Shown: in pieces, positions 49,900 through 59,035 of the stretch
How positions within the stretch are numbered: the first letter of the stretch is position 1
How the letters are laid out: each line of letters opens with the position of its first letter
Assembly: GCA_040905965.1 (NCBI GenBank)
Contig: JBBDQP010000092.1
Span: forward strand, 21,682-85,681
Length of the DNA stretch: 64,000 nucleotides
From: DATHWB01 sp040905965
GTDB lineage: Bacteria; Actinomycetota; Acidimicrobiia; Spongiisociales; ZC4RG35
Reading direction: 5' to 3'
Notes under the pieces: generated by a model
Databases searched by the model: none
Seen by the model: the letters and a program-made list of their open reading frames with translations, nothing else
What the model was told of the DNA's origin: nothing
Translations under genes and position numbers: made by a program

Positions 49900-50672
49900 A
49901 GTCCAAGGCGGAGATCGTCAAGAACTGGTTGCCGCGGTATACGGGGGTCGCGCCGGATGAGATGGGGAGTTGTGTGCTCCTCACCAATTTCGGCGGTTAT
50001 CTCGCACGCTTCTGCGAGATGACCGGTGCCACGATCGTCGACGAGAGCCGTCCGATGCCGACAGCCACGGCTGACGACATCTCGATGATCAACTTCGGCA
50101 TGGGCAGTCCGAATGCAGCCACTGTGATGGATCTGCTCACGGCTGCCGGTCCGACAGCCGTGCTGTTTCTCGGCAAGTGCGGCGGCGTCAAGAAGAAGAA
50201 CAAGATCGGCGACCTGATCCTGCCGATCGCCGCGATCCGCGGTGAGGGGACGTCGGACGACTATCTACCGGCGGAAGTCCCGGCCTTGCCCGCGTTCCAG
50301 TTGCAGCGTGTCGTGTCGACGATGATCCGCGACCTCGACCACGACTACTGGACAGGCACCGTGTTCACGACGAATCGACGCGTGTGGGAACACGACGAAG
50401 AGTTCAAGAAGTACCTGCGGCGGACCCGGGCGATGGCGGTCGACATGGAGTCGGCGACGATCTTCGCGGCCGGTTTCGCCAACAAGATCCCGACGGGCGC
50501 ACTGTTGCTGGTGTCCGATCAGCCGATGGTCCCGGAAGGGGTGAAGACCGAGGCCTCGGATCGGAGCGTGACCGCCGAGTTCGTCGACGATCACATCCGC
50601 ATCGGCATCGAGGCTCTCAAGCTCCTCCGCCGCCAAGGCCGATCCGTCAAACACCTCCGCTTCGACGAATAG
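49896..50672 (+). CDS. AMP nucleosidase, short form
   Basis: A 258-residue enzyme predicted to hydrolyse AMP to adenine and ribose-5-phosphate. KSKAEIVKNWLPRYTGVAPD, MINFGMGSPNAATVMDLL, VLFLGKCGGVKKKNKIGDL, TTNRRVWEHDEEFKKYLRRT and RAMAVDMESATIFAAGFAN are characteristic of the short AMP nucleosidase best known from Bacteroidetes. It lacks the N-terminal domain of the E. coli Amn. Coupled to the PPOX gene. Adenine produced could feed salvage with DeoD. Confidence 0.88.
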   Translation: MKSKAEIVKNWLPRYTGVAPDEMGSCVLLTNFGGYLARFCEMTGATIVDESRPMPTATADDISMINFGMGSPNAATVMDLLTAAGPTAVLFLGKCGGVKKKNKIGDLILPIAAIRGEGTSDDYLPAEVPALPAFQLQRVVSTMIRDLDHDYWTGTVFTTNRRVWEHDEEFKKYLRRTRAMAVDMESATIFAAGFANKIPTGALLLVSDQPMVPEGVKTEASDRSVTAEFVDDHIRIGIEALKLLRRQGRSVKHLRFDE

Positions 50673-50749
50673 GGCGGACCTCGGCGAACCAGGACGAGAA
50701 TCCGTCGTATGCGCCGGATTTAACCCTGGGTTCGGTCCGTCGTGGGCGC

Positions 50750-52726
50750 TCAGAAGCGTTGGAAGGTGACGCGGGTGAGGGTGTCGAAGGAGTGGATTGC
50801 GATGCCCCCGGCGGTCACCGTGTACACGTATCCGTCGATGACGATGGTGCGCTGAGGCACCATGCGATAAGGGTCGATCCGACCCCAGTCGTCCTCGCTG
50901 TCGAGGGTGACCGCAGAATCCAACTCCGTCCGCAGGATTCCGTCGAGGGACAACGTGTCGCCGTTCACCCGGATCGCCAGCACGCCGGTATCGAACGTCG
51001 ACTGTTCCTTGGCCGTATCGGACTCGACGATCTCCCAGGTCCACCGCTCGTACGGCGCCAGCGCCGTGCCGTCGACGAAGGTGAAGGCCAGATGGTTGCC
51101 TTCGGCCTGGGACCAGCCGCCTTCGAGTGTGATCTGGTCGATCCGCTGCGGATCAGCCGGGTTGGTGACGTCGAATAGCGAGATCTGGGTTCCCGTCACC
51201 ATGCCCTCCTCGTCGGCGTCCTGGCCGACACCGAGCAGACGGCCGTCGGCGACCGGGTGCAGGTAGGCCGAATAGCCGGGGATCTTCAACTCGCCGACCA
51301 CGGCCGGGGCGGCCGGGTTGGACAGGTCGACCACGTACAGCGGGTCGGTCTGGCGGAATGTCACGACATACCCGGTCGGTCCCATGAAGCGCACCGCGAA
51401 GATGCGCTCGGTCAGTCCCAATCCGTCGACCATGCCGATCTCGGCGAGGGTGTCCCCGCTCGGCCGCAGAACGGTGACGCGACTCTCGGACTCGTCTGAC
51501 ATCCACCAGTCGTTGGGACTCGTCGTCGACGCAACCCGCAGGTCACCGGCGTATTCGTCCATCGAGAACTGGTTGAGCAGGAAGCCCTTCACCTCGCCGC
51601 TCGCCACGTAGCGGGGAACCCCGCCGGTCGTCGTGAACTTGTGGATCTGGGTGGTGAAGCCTTCGGCGGCGTCGGCCGTCTCGGCCTCGGTCATGATGCC
51701 CCAGTCCATCCACTGCTGAGTGGCGAGGTAGGTGGCGTCGGCGGTGGCGTACATGGTCGCACCGGAGGCGACGACCCCGGCCTCGTCCCAGGCGCCGATA
51801 CCGGAACCGAAGTCGAATGTGAGGAGCGACAGGGTGTCGATCCCCGCGAACGTGTTGGGTGCCATGACCGTGTCGCAGTCGACCAGTTGGCCTTCGGAGG
51901 TCGAACCGTTGGCTTCGGTCAACACGAAGTAGGGGAGCCAGTTGTCGAGGGTCGAGTTGCGGATGATCTCGCGATTCGCCTCAGTCGCCCGACGCTCGGC
52001 CTGCAGTCCGCCGCCGGACGGTGTGACGAATTCCAGTCCCACGGGGTTCGAATTGAGCGCCAGTCGGATGCTTCCACCGACGTTGCGGGCGGAGACGAAC
52101 GACCCGTCCATGTCGAGGGTGCGCACGATGCGCGGGTTGGCGGCGTCTGATACGTCGATCTCGGCGATGCGGGTGATCGACGTCCAGTATCCGGGTGCAA
52201 TGCGGCTGTCGGCGGCGAGGGGGGTGACGTCACCGCCCCAGATCTGGCCGACGGCGATGACGGTGTCGCCTTGGAGGAGGATGCCCTGGGGCCACCATTC
52301 ACCGAAGGCGAGGGAACCGGCCATCGTGATCCCCGGGTCTCCGACCGTGCCGACGCGCAGCACGCCGTCAACGACCGTGTAGATGCGGTTGCCGTCGGTC
52401 TTGACGATGTCGATCTCGTCGACTCCGCTCACCTGGTTGTTCGACTCGGTGAAGCTGCGTTCACTACCGCCGCCGGTGTCCCCGCCAGCGTCGTCTGCCG
52501 CCGCTTCTGCCATGTCGTCGAACATCCGGAAGTGGCCGCCGAGGCCATACGGGCCAACCATGTCGACCGCGTTGGAGACGTAATAGTCGAGAAGGTCGTC
52601 GCAGTTCGAGAACGTCTGGAACGCCGAGCCGACGATGGCCGGAGGCGTCGGGTCGTCAGGATCGTCGATCGCGACGGGACTGCAGGCGGCCAGCATCAGA
52701 GCGATCACGAGCGCGGTGCGCTTCAT
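50750..52726 (-). CDS. Secreted beta-propeller lipoprotein (COG4880-like)
   Basis: A 658-residue lipoprotein. It has a signal with lipobox LMLAAC, then an extracytoplasmic region with a conserved linker (FTESNNQVSGVDEIDIVKTD, followed by NRIYTVVDGVLRVGTVGDPG) that marks the beta-propeller proteins of COG4880, and about six or more WD-like blades including YVVDLSNPAAPAVVGELKIPG. Probably a surface binding protein; ligand unknown. ATG 52726 was chosen because AAGGAG lies 7 nt upstream. Confidence 0.88.
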   Translation of the reverse strand: MKRTALVIALMLAACSPVAIDDPDDPTPPAIVGSAFQTFSNCDDLLDYYVSNAVDMVGPYGLGGHFRMFDDMAEAAADDAGGDTGGGSERSFTESNNQVSGVDEIDIVKTDGNRIYTVVDGVLRVGTVGDPGITMAGSLAFGEWWPQGILLQGDTVIAVGQIWGGDVTPLAADSRIAPGYWTSITRIAEIDVSDAANPRIVRTLDMDGSFVSARNVGGSIRLALNSNPVGLEFVTPSGGGLQAERRATEANREIIRNSTLDNWLPYFVLTEANGSTSEGQLVDCDTVMAPNTFAGIDTLSLLTFDFGSGIGAWDEAGVVASGATMYATADATYLATQQWMDWGIMTEAETADAAEGFTTQIHKFTTTGGVPRYVASGEVKGFLLNQFSMDEYAGDLRVASTTSPNDWWMSDESESRVTVLRPSGDTLAEIGMVDGLGLTERIFAVRFMGPTGYVVTFRQTDPLYVVDLSNPAAPAVVGELKIPGYSAYLHPVADGRLLGVGQDADEEGMVTGTQISLFDVTNPADPQRIDQITLEGGWSQAEGNHLAFTFVDGTALAPYERWTWEIVESDTAKEQSTFDTGVLAIRVNGDTLSLDGILRTELDSAVTLDSEDDWGRIDPYRMVPQRTIVIDGYVYTVTAGGIAIHSFDTLTRVTFQRF

Positions 52727-52784
52727 CCGGAGACTCCTTGTCATGGTGACGATCCGACGTCGACCATGCCGATTCGGTTCCCGG

Positions 52785-53447
52785 TCAGCAGATTCCGTCA
52801 GGTCCGCACATTTCACCATCGACCGGCGCGACCTGGTCGAGGGCAGCAAGCATTAGGTCGGCTTTCGCGTAGCCGCGAGTGATCAGATGCCCCTGGTTGC
52901 CGTCACGGAATACCACGGTGGGAAACCCGCCGATGCCCCATTTGTGTACCTGGGCGAAGTCCTGCCAGGTGGATTTTGTCGCCGCGTCTGACTCGAAGAG
53001 CCGCCAGTACGTCTCCGTGTCGACGTCGTATTCGTCGATGACCGGTCCTAACTCTTCCCGGCCCAACGGAACGACGCCTTCGGCGTAGAACAGGCGTTGG
53101 ATCCGCTTGAACAGGGGCCATGCGAGGGTTTCGTCGAGTTCGCGCATGACCACGACGGATTTGCAGGCGGGTTCGGTGTCATACCGCCACCCGCGGCGAT
53201 CGAGCAGCGTCCGATCGAACGGCTGGCCGGACCGCTCGGCCACCGACTGCCAGTGATGATCGAGCGAGGCGGCCATCCGGTCGTCGACTTCGACGGCGTT
53301 CGGTCCCGGCCGCAGCCCCCCGACAACGACACGAAACGGGAGGTCTCCCCGTTGTTCCGCCAGTTCGTCCAGCTCCGGGGCGATCCCCCAACACCACGAG
53401 CACATCGGGTCACCGACGTAGATGATCTCGCGGTCGTGGAGTTCCAT
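52785..53447 (-). CDS. DsbA-family thiol oxidoreductase-like protein
   Basis: A 220-residue thioredoxin-fold protein. The N-terminal CSWCWGIAPELDEL holds the CxxC pair, the helical insert follows, and WGIGGFPTVVFRDGN contains the cis-Pro loop. No signal peptide, so it is cytosolic, like the FrnE/YwbO-type DsbA group. The C terminus ends with two further Cys (MCGPDGIC). ATG 53447 begins at the first strand, 9 nt after TACGTT. Confidence 0.88.
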   Translation of the reverse strand: MELHDREIIYVGDPMCSWCWGIAPELDELAEQRGDLPFRVVVGGLRPGPNAVEVDDRMAASLDHHWQSVAERSGQPFDRTLLDRRGWRYDTEPACKSVVVMRELDETLAWPLFKRIQRLFYAEGVVPLGREELGPVIDEYDVDTETYWRLFESDAATKSTWQDFAQVHKWGIGGFPTVVFRDGNQGHLITRGYAKADLMLAALDQVAPVDGEMCGPDGIC

Positions 53448-53506
53448 ACGAAGGTGAACGTACCCGCCTCCGATCCGATTCCCACGCTCGGAGTGACCGG
53501 GTGCGG

Positions 53507-54490
53507 ATGCCAGACTCACCGGTGATGCTTACCGTCACCGTCGATCCGCACAATCCTGATCGGGCGCTTCTTCTGCCTGCCGCCGACGCGCTGCTGGCGG
53601 GTGGGCTTGTCGCGTTTCCCACAGAGACCGTCTACGGGCTCGGGGCCCTCGCGCTCGATCCGGTTGCGGCTGGGCGCATCTTCGACGCCAAGGGGCGACC
53701 GGCAGACGACCCTCTGATCGTCCACGTTCGACCCCATTGGGATCTGGGTGGCGTCTTCGCTGAGGTGAACGCCACGATCAGCGATCTCGCCCGTCTCCAC
53801 TGGCCGGGCCCACTCACCATCGTCGCCGCGAAACACCCCTCGGTTCCCGACGTCGTCACGGCAGGGCGCTCGACGGTCGCAGTTCGCGCCCCCAGTCACC
53901 CGGTGGCGATGATGCTGTTGGACATGGTCGGCGTCCCGGTCGCCGCTCCCAGCGCCAACCGCTTCTCCTACGTGTCGCCCACCTCCGCTGCCCATGTCGC
54001 CGCCGATCTGGGCGACCGGATCGAGGTGCTGGTCGACGGAGGCCCAACCCCGATCGGCATCGAGTCGACCATCGTGCTTGTCGAAGGCGAGCGGCTGTCG
54101 ATTCTTCGACCTGGCTCGATCCAGTTGGACGGCGTCGAGGCCGATCTGTCCGCCCCGGCTTCTCACGCGCCGGGACGGCGCAACGTGCACTACTCGCCGA
54201 ACACTCCGACCCGTGCGCTCGAAGCGGGCGGTCGGCTCCCGCCTGACACGAGGTCGGGCACCCTCGTCGGGTTCGACGACTCCGAGCCGGGGCCGCCGGG
54301 GTGGAGGTTCGTCAGCCTGGGAGACCGTGATGATCTGGCGATTGTCGCCCAGCGGTTGTACGAGACGCTGCGAGAGATCGATCGCACCGACCCTGAGCAG
54401 ATCGTCGTCGAGTTCACGGGTCGGGGCGGCCTGGGGGAGGCAGTCGACGACCGGATCCGACGGGCTGCCGGGGGTCAGACCGTGTACTGA
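53507..54490 (+). CDS. Threonylcarbamoyl-AMP synthase, Sua5 type
   Basis: A 327-residue Sua5-type L-threonylcarbamoyladenylate synthase for the tRNA t6A37 modification. The YrdC domain has LAGGLVAFPTETVYGLGALA, FDAKGRPADDPLIVHV, WPGPLTIVA, VAAPSANRFSYVSPT and GIESTIV. The C-terminal Sua5 domain follows the SHAPGRRNVHYSPNTP linker. Starts at 53501 (GTG), 53507 and 53525 are all possible; no clear signal picks one. 3' end overlaps the convergent Dabb gene by 16 nt. Confidence 0.92.
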   Translation: MPDSPVMLTVTVDPHNPDRALLLPAADALLAGGLVAFPTETVYGLGALALDPVAAGRIFDAKGRPADDPLIVHVRPHWDLGGVFAEVNATISDLARLHWPGPLTIVAAKHPSVPDVVTAGRSTVAVRAPSHPVAMMLLDMVGVPVAAPSANRFSYVSPTSAAHVAADLGDRIEVLVDGGPTPIGIESTIVLVEGERLSILRPGSIQLDGVEADLSAPASHAPGRRNVHYSPNTPTRALEAGGRLPPDTRSGTLVGFDDSEPGPPGWRFVSLGDRDDLAIVAQRLYETLREIDRTDPEQIVVEFTGRGGLGEAVDDRIRRAAGGQTVY

Positions 54491-54765
54491 ACTCGGGATA
54501 TCGACTCGAGCACCGGTGCGATCAATTCGGTGATCACCGCCTTGTGATCGGGATGATCGGCGTACGCCAGGTAGTCCTCGACGCTGTCGAAATCGGCGAC
54601 GATCGCCAGGTCGTGGTTGCCGGTGATCCCGAGGTCGGGTCCCAACTCGTACCGACGGAGAAAGGGCATCACGTCCGGCATCTGTCGAAGACGGGCCTCG
54701 ATCGCAATGACCTGCGCCTCAGTCGTTCCGTCCTTCCATTTCAGGAGTGCGACATGACGGATCAT
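54475..54765 (-). CDS. Dabb-family stress-responsive protein
   Basis: A 96-residue dimeric alpha-beta-barrel domain. MIRHVALLKWKDGTTEAQVI at the start and GPDLGITGNHDLAIVADFDS fit the Dabb (stress responsive A/B barrel) family, small proteins of unclear function. ATG 54765 overlaps the histidine kinase stop by 4 nt. Confidence 0.88.
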   Translation of the reverse strand: MIRHVALLKWKDGTTEAQVIAIEARLRQMPDVMPFLRRYELGPDLGITGNHDLAIVADFDSVEDYLAYADHPDHKAVITELIAPVLESISRVQYTV

Positions 54766-56369
54766 GCGGTCGGCCGGTCTTCCACATGCCGGGGCAGGGT
54801 CAAGGTGAAGGTCGACTTGCCGTTGTGGCTGTAGGCGAGGGTTCCTTCCATCAAGCGGGCGAGTGTACGCGACACCGCAAGTCCCAACCCGATCGACCCG
54901 CCTGAACTGCTGTCCTCGTGAGCAGTCTGATACGGCTCGAAGATGCGCTCGCGAGCTTCTTCCGGTATCGGATCTCCCGTGTCCGACACGTCGATCGTGA
55001 CCTCGGTGCCGTTGGCGGCGATGTGCACGGTCACCGGGGGCCGTCCATACCGAGCCGCGTTGGTCAGGAGGTTGCGGATGATTTGGCGCACACGCACCGG
55101 GTCGGCGCTTGCCATCACGCCAATGTCTGCGCATTCGATTTCGGCATCCATTCCGGCGACGACCGCTGCTGCCTCCCTGCACACGTTGACAGCTCGGCTG
55201 TCGACGGTGAGCGTCAGATTGTCCGTCTGGGCCACCACGAGGAGGTCGTCGATGATGTGCGCCATTTCCTCGGCCTGTTGGGAGACCATCGCCATGAGCT
55301 CCCTGTCCTCCGGATGGAGCCGTGTGCCCTCGAGGAGGCTGGCGGAGAGCCCAACCACGGCTGACAGAGGTGTCCGCAGTTCGTGGCTGATCTCGGCGAT
55401 GAACGCGTCCTTCGACTCGAGCGCTCGTCGGAGGGCGATCTGCGACGTCTTGCGCTCGGTGATGTCCTGGGCGGCGACGAAGACGCGGGGTGCGCCCGAC
55501 GGTGTCCGATACATGGCGGAACTGAGGCTGACGATCAACGGTGAGCCGTCGTTCTTCGTCGTCTCGTATTCGAAGTCGTGGAACGGCCGGTCGTCGGCGA
55601 TCGAGACCAACTGCTCTGCGAACGCGGCGAGCGAGTCGTCATGGACCCGCGACGGATCCATTCTCCATCCGCCGTCTCCCTCCATTCCGACTGCTTCTCG
55701 AGCGGCCGGGTTGGCCGCAATGACGTCCACGGTCCCGACGAGTTCAGCGACGGTCTCCGGGTGCGCGATCAGAAATGCGCGAAGTTCGTCGGGATCTCGG
55801 ATGCCGAGCGCCTTGACTCCCCGTTCGGCTTCGGACCAATCGCCTTCCAGGATGAGCACCGGGGCGAGATCGAACAGGGTTGCTTGTTCCTTCACGAGCC
55901 TGTGACGCTCCTGTGACACCGTCCGGAGTACGAAGGCACCGAGTAGGAAGCACGCAGTTCCGATCAGCGCGTTGGCGATTCCACTCGTGATGTCCGCGGC
56001 AAGGGGGAGCGGATAGACCAGCAGCACTCCCGCTACGGTCGTGAGGTAGAGCGTGTGCCTGGTCCGGATCAGTTCGACGCCGACGATCGACATCGTGACG
56101 ACTGCGACTGCGGCGCCGACATCCACCGAAGGGTCCGACATCATCGCCGCGATCCCGATCGTGAGCGCCATCGCCGTGATCACGATCATGATCGAGGGCG
56201 CGCGCTCGAACCTCCACACCGTCCCGAATACGACGAAGGCGACGAGGGAGGCAACGGCGGAGGCGGCGAAGATCTCAACGGGCTCGATCAGCCACGCCAG
56301 ACCGAAGACGACAAGGGTGCTCGCGGCGGTAGCGGTCGCGATGAGCTTGATCTTCTTGTCGAGCTCCAT
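54762..56369 (-). CDS. Membrane PAS-domain sensor histidine kinase (orphan)
   Basis: A 535-residue kinase with a six-helix N-terminal membrane region (about 8-165), a PAS domain (about 180-325, ending VFVAAQDITERK), a dimerisation domain with the phospho-acceptor His in ISHELRTPLSAVVG, and an ATPase domain with NLLTNAARYG, DVSDTGDPIP and SIGLGLAVSRTLA. It senses an unknown signal. No response regulator is adjacent; the following Dabb gene is translationally coupled instead. ATG 56369 starts at the first helix. Confidence 0.92.
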   Translation of the reverse strand: MELDKKIKLIATATAASTLVVFGLAWLIEPVEIFAASAVASLVAFVVFGTVWRFERAPSIMIVITAMALTIGIAAMMSDPSVDVGAAVAVVTMSIVGVELIRTRHTLYLTTVAGVLLVYPLPLAADITSGIANALIGTACFLLGAFVLRTVSQERHRLVKEQATLFDLAPVLILEGDWSEAERGVKALGIRDPDELRAFLIAHPETVAELVGTVDVIAANPAAREAVGMEGDGGWRMDPSRVHDDSLAAFAEQLVSIADDRPFHDFEYETTKNDGSPLIVSLSSAMYRTPSGAPRVFVAAQDITERKTSQIALRRALESKDAFIAEISHELRTPLSAVVGLSASLLEGTRLHPEDRELMAMVSQQAEEMAHIIDDLLVVAQTDNLTLTVDSRAVNVCREAAAVVAGMDAEIECADIGVMASADPVRVRQIIRNLLTNAARYGRPPVTVHIAANGTEVTIDVSDTGDPIPEEARERIFEPYQTAHEDSSSGGSIGLGLAVSRTLARLMEGTLAYSHNGKSTFTLTLPRHVEDRPTA

Positions 56370-56401
56370 GCTTTGTCCCCGTCCTAGGTGGCGCGCCGAC
56401 G

Positions 56402-56599
56402 TTACTCCCCTGTCGCCCCCGATGACCCGGCTCCGGGAGGCCCAGTGATGATGCGGGCGCCCCGCCGGAACGTGAGGTAGCTCCACGTCCACGTTCCGTT
56501 GTCTCTGGCTCGGGACTTTCGGCGTCGGACCAGGGACCTCCGGCCGATGGTCGTGAACCGCTTCACGAGAGACAGTGCTTTCAAGAGAAGTTTGAGCAC
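56402..56599 (-). CDS. Possible 65-residue basic protein
   Basis: A GTG-initiated frame of 65 codons, Arg/Lys-rich in its first half, with WTWSYLTFRRGARIITGPPG near the end. No Shine-Dalgarno and no recognised family. It occupies most of the 248-nt space between the histidine kinase and a divergent membrane-protein gene. Weakly supported. Confidence 0.3.
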   Translation of the reverse strand: MLKLLLKALSLVKRFTTIGRRSLVRRRKSRARDNGTWTWSYLTFRRGARIITGPPGAGSSGATGE

Positions 56600-56617
56600 T
56601 TACAAGGAGGGTTGCTC

Positions 56618-57319
56618 ATGACACGGTTGAAGAAGCTAGGAATCGTCCTCGCAGTCATCGGTCTTGGATTCATGGTCGGCGGCGGCGTGGCATTCACCAT
56701 GACCCAGGACGGGTATGGATCACTGCAGGCATTCAGCGAGGCACAGGGTGTGGAGCTGTCATACAACGAGGACGGTCAACTGATCGACCGGGGCACTACG
56801 GAAACTGCCGAAGAGATCATGAACCTGCTCACGGTCGACTGGGCATACCCGGTTGTCATGAGCGACCTCGACCCCAACGATCCGCTGGTGAACACCGCCA
56901 GCGAGTACATGTACCAGATGGCAGTGGTCACGTATCACACACTGCACAGCACTCAGACGGTCGTGCTGCCCGAGACCGTCGAATACAACGGAGAGACCTT
57001 CGAGGCTGGCACATACGAGTTTGAAGTTGACGGTCGCTACTGGACCGACTTCGACCGGATGCACCCGCTGGAAGGTCCCGCCCGAGGCCAGGCATGGACG
57101 GGTACCGCCCACGCTCTGATCGCCGAACTCGGCGTCGGAACCGTGACGCACTCCGCCCTCCAGATGGGCCTCGCACTGGCCGGACTGTTCGCAGGAATCG
57201 GCGCAACGTTCGTCCTCACCGGTCTCGGCATGGTGTGGGTCGCCAACGGCAAGGACGAGCCCGACTACGACGCTTTCCTTCGCAAGGAAGCAGAGAAGCA
57301 GCAGCAGCCGACCGCCTGA
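56618..57319 (+). CDS. Unknown two-TM membrane protein
   Basis: A 233-residue protein not assigned to a family. It has an N-terminal helix (about 7-30), an extracytoplasmic domain (about 32-175) with acidic patches and ETVEYNGETFEAGTYEFEVD, a second helix (about 183-212) and a charged C-terminal tail ending in Gln-rich residues. AAGGAGGG sits 6 nt before ATG 56618, so it is likely well translated. Followed by a strong hairpin terminator. Confidence 0.75.
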   Translation: MTRLKKLGIVLAVIGLGFMVGGGVAFTMTQDGYGSLQAFSEAQGVELSYNEDGQLIDRGTTETAEEIMNLLTVDWAYPVVMSDLDPNDPLVNTASEYMYQMAVVTYHTLHSTQTVVLPETVEYNGETFEAGTYEFEVDGRYWTDFDRMHPLEGPARGQAWTGTAHALIAELGVGTVTHSALQMGLALAGLFAGIGATFVLTGLGMVWVANGKDEPDYDAFLRKEAEKQQQPTA

Positions 57320-57336
57320 ACGGTCACGGCAGAAGC

Positions 57337-57368
57337 CAGGGGCTCCGGTCAGAGGACCGGAGCCCCTG
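57337..57368. terminator. 14-bp perfect hairpin, bidirectional terminator
   Basis: Arms 57337-57350 and 57355-57368 pair fully around an AGAG loop, between the convergent 56618 gene and the AidB-like gene. Confidence 0.8.
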
Positions 57369-57374
57369 CGCGTG

Positions 57375-58973
57375 TCAGGGGACGGCGCGGGCGGCGATGG
57401 TGCGGAGCGGCAGATCGGTGGGAAGGGTCCCAAACAGCGATCTGTGCCTTTCGTCGACTCTGGATCGCGTGTAAGTGTCGCCCACCTCATTCGGGGTGTG
57501 ACGGCGCATCAACTGTGCCGCCCAGGCGAGCGCCATCGACTCGGTGAGCCGGCGGGCATTCGCTTCGTCCCCGAGAGCGGTATCGACCAGATCTCGGATA
57601 GGAGCCGCGGCGGCGTCTCCGCACTCGGCGAGGAACGTGTCGAGAGACTCCGGGTTGCGGGCGATCGCTCTGGTGACGTCGAGCGCGATGACATTGCCGG
57701 AGCCCTCCCAGATGGCGTTGAGGGGTGATTCCCGAAAAAGGCGAGGCATGATCGATTCCTCGACGTAACCGTTGCCGCCCAGGCACTCGAGAGCTTCGCG
57801 CACGACGTCGGTGCACCGTTTCGTGACCCAGTACTTGGTCACCGGTGTGGCGATGCGCCTGAACGACTCCTCCGCCGGGTCGGCTGCTGCACGGTCGAAG
57901 GCTCCCGAGAGCCGCATCATCATCAGCGTCGCGGCTTCCACTTCGAGTTCGAGGTCGGCGATCACGTTCGTCATGAGGGGCTTTTCGATGAGCAGTGCCC
58001 CGAAGGCGCTTCTCTGCGACACATGCCACGCCGCCTGGGATACCGCCTGCCGCATGATTCCCACGGAGCCCACGACACAGTCGAGCCTCGTGTGGTTGAC
58101 CATCTCGATGATCGTCCGCACGCCGTCTCCCTCGTCGCCCACCCTCCAGGCGAGTGTGCCGTCGAACTCGATCTCGGATGACGCATTGGACCGGTTGCCC
58201 AACTTGTCTTTGAGCCGGACGACCCGGATGTCGTTCTTGGCGCCGTCGGGAAGGAAACGGGGCATGAGAAAACAGGTCAGGCCACCTGAGGTCTGAGCCA
58301 GCACCAGGAATGCATCGCACATCGGCGCGGAGGTGAACCACTTGTGGCCCACCAGCCGGTAGATCTCGCCGTCGACCGACTCTGCGGTCGTGGTGTTCGC
58401 CCTGACGTCAGAACCACCCTGCTTTTCGGTCATCCCCATGCCGAGGAGCACACCCGACTTCTCGTCGACGGGAGCGAACGTGGGGTCATAGGAGCGTGTG
58501 AGGATCCGTGCCTCCCATTCGGCGTGGAGCTTCGGGTTCGCACGCAGCGCCGGCAGGACCGAGGTCGTCATGGAGATGGGGCACCCGTGACCCTGCTCGA
58601 TCTGTGACATAAGCGTGAACTTGGCGTCCCGTACGACTCTCGCACCTTCGCCGGGGGGACGTTCGAACGGGAGGGAGTGGAGGCCGTCGCCGACGGAGAG
58701 CCGCAGCAGCTCGTGCCAGGCGGGGTGGAAGTCGACCGTGTCGCTGCGGTGCCCGAAGCGGTCGTGGGTGCGGAGCACTGGTTCGTTGCGGTTGGCCTCG
58801 TCGGCCAGTCGGTAGACGCCGGATGTTGAGACCGTCTTCCCCCACCGGCCGATCTCGTCGATGCCCCATCCGCCGCCTTCGCGCCGAATAGCCTCGGTGA
58901 GGAGCGGGTCGGACCCGAGGAGGTCATATCCCTCCAAGGGAGGAACCTGATTGAGAACTTCGTGTGTATCCAC
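57375..58973 (-). CDS. AidB-like acyl-CoA dehydrogenase family protein
   Basis: A 532-residue flavoprotein. It begins HEVLNQVPPLEGYDLLGSD and includes GHGCPISMTTSVLPALRANP, GMGMTEKQGGSDVRANTT, KWFTSAPMCDAFLVLAQ and ECLGGNGYVEESIMPRLFRE, the AidB signature set. The length matches AidB and not ordinary acyl-CoA dehydrogenases. E. coli AidB is induced by alkylation and binds DNA; the role here is inferred. The GTG start is directly preceded by a CCCTGGG/GGACGTATACGTCC region that may control it. Confidence 0.9.
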   Translation of the reverse strand: MDTHEVLNQVPPLEGYDLLGSDPLLTEAIRREGGGWGIDEIGRWGKTVSTSGVYRLADEANRNEPVLRTHDRFGHRSDTVDFHPAWHELLRLSVGDGLHSLPFERPPGEGARVVRDAKFTLMSQIEQGHGCPISMTTSVLPALRANPKLHAEWEARILTRSYDPTFAPVDEKSGVLLGMGMTEKQGGSDVRANTTTAESVDGEIYRLVGHKWFTSAPMCDAFLVLAQTSGGLTCFLMPRFLPDGAKNDIRVVRLKDKLGNRSNASSEIEFDGTLAWRVGDEGDGVRTIIEMVNHTRLDCVVGSVGIMRQAVSQAAWHVSQRSAFGALLIEKPLMTNVIADLELEVEAATLMMMRLSGAFDRAAADPAEESFRRIATPVTKYWVTKRCTDVVREALECLGGNGYVEESIMPRLFRESPLNAIWEGSGNVIALDVTRAIARNPESLDTFLAECGDAAAAPIRDLVDTALGDEANARRLTESMALAWAAQLMRRHTPNEVGDTYTRSRVDERHRSLFGTLPTDLPLRTIAARAVP

Positions 58974-58976
58974 GCG

Positions 58977-59022
58977 TACCCTGGGCTTGTTCGGACGTAT
59001 ACGTCCAAACTAACCCTGGGTA
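58977..59022. promoter_or_regulatory. Palindromic control region of the AidB-like gene
   Basis: A perfect 14-nt palindrome GGACGTATACGTCC (58993-59006) flanked by TACCCTGGG (58977-58985) and ACCCTGGGTA (59013-59022). The centre contains TATAC, which could be a -10. It looks like a repressor operator plus two repeat-B core motifs. Confidence 0.5.
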
Positions 59023-59035
59023 CGAGCGGACGTGG

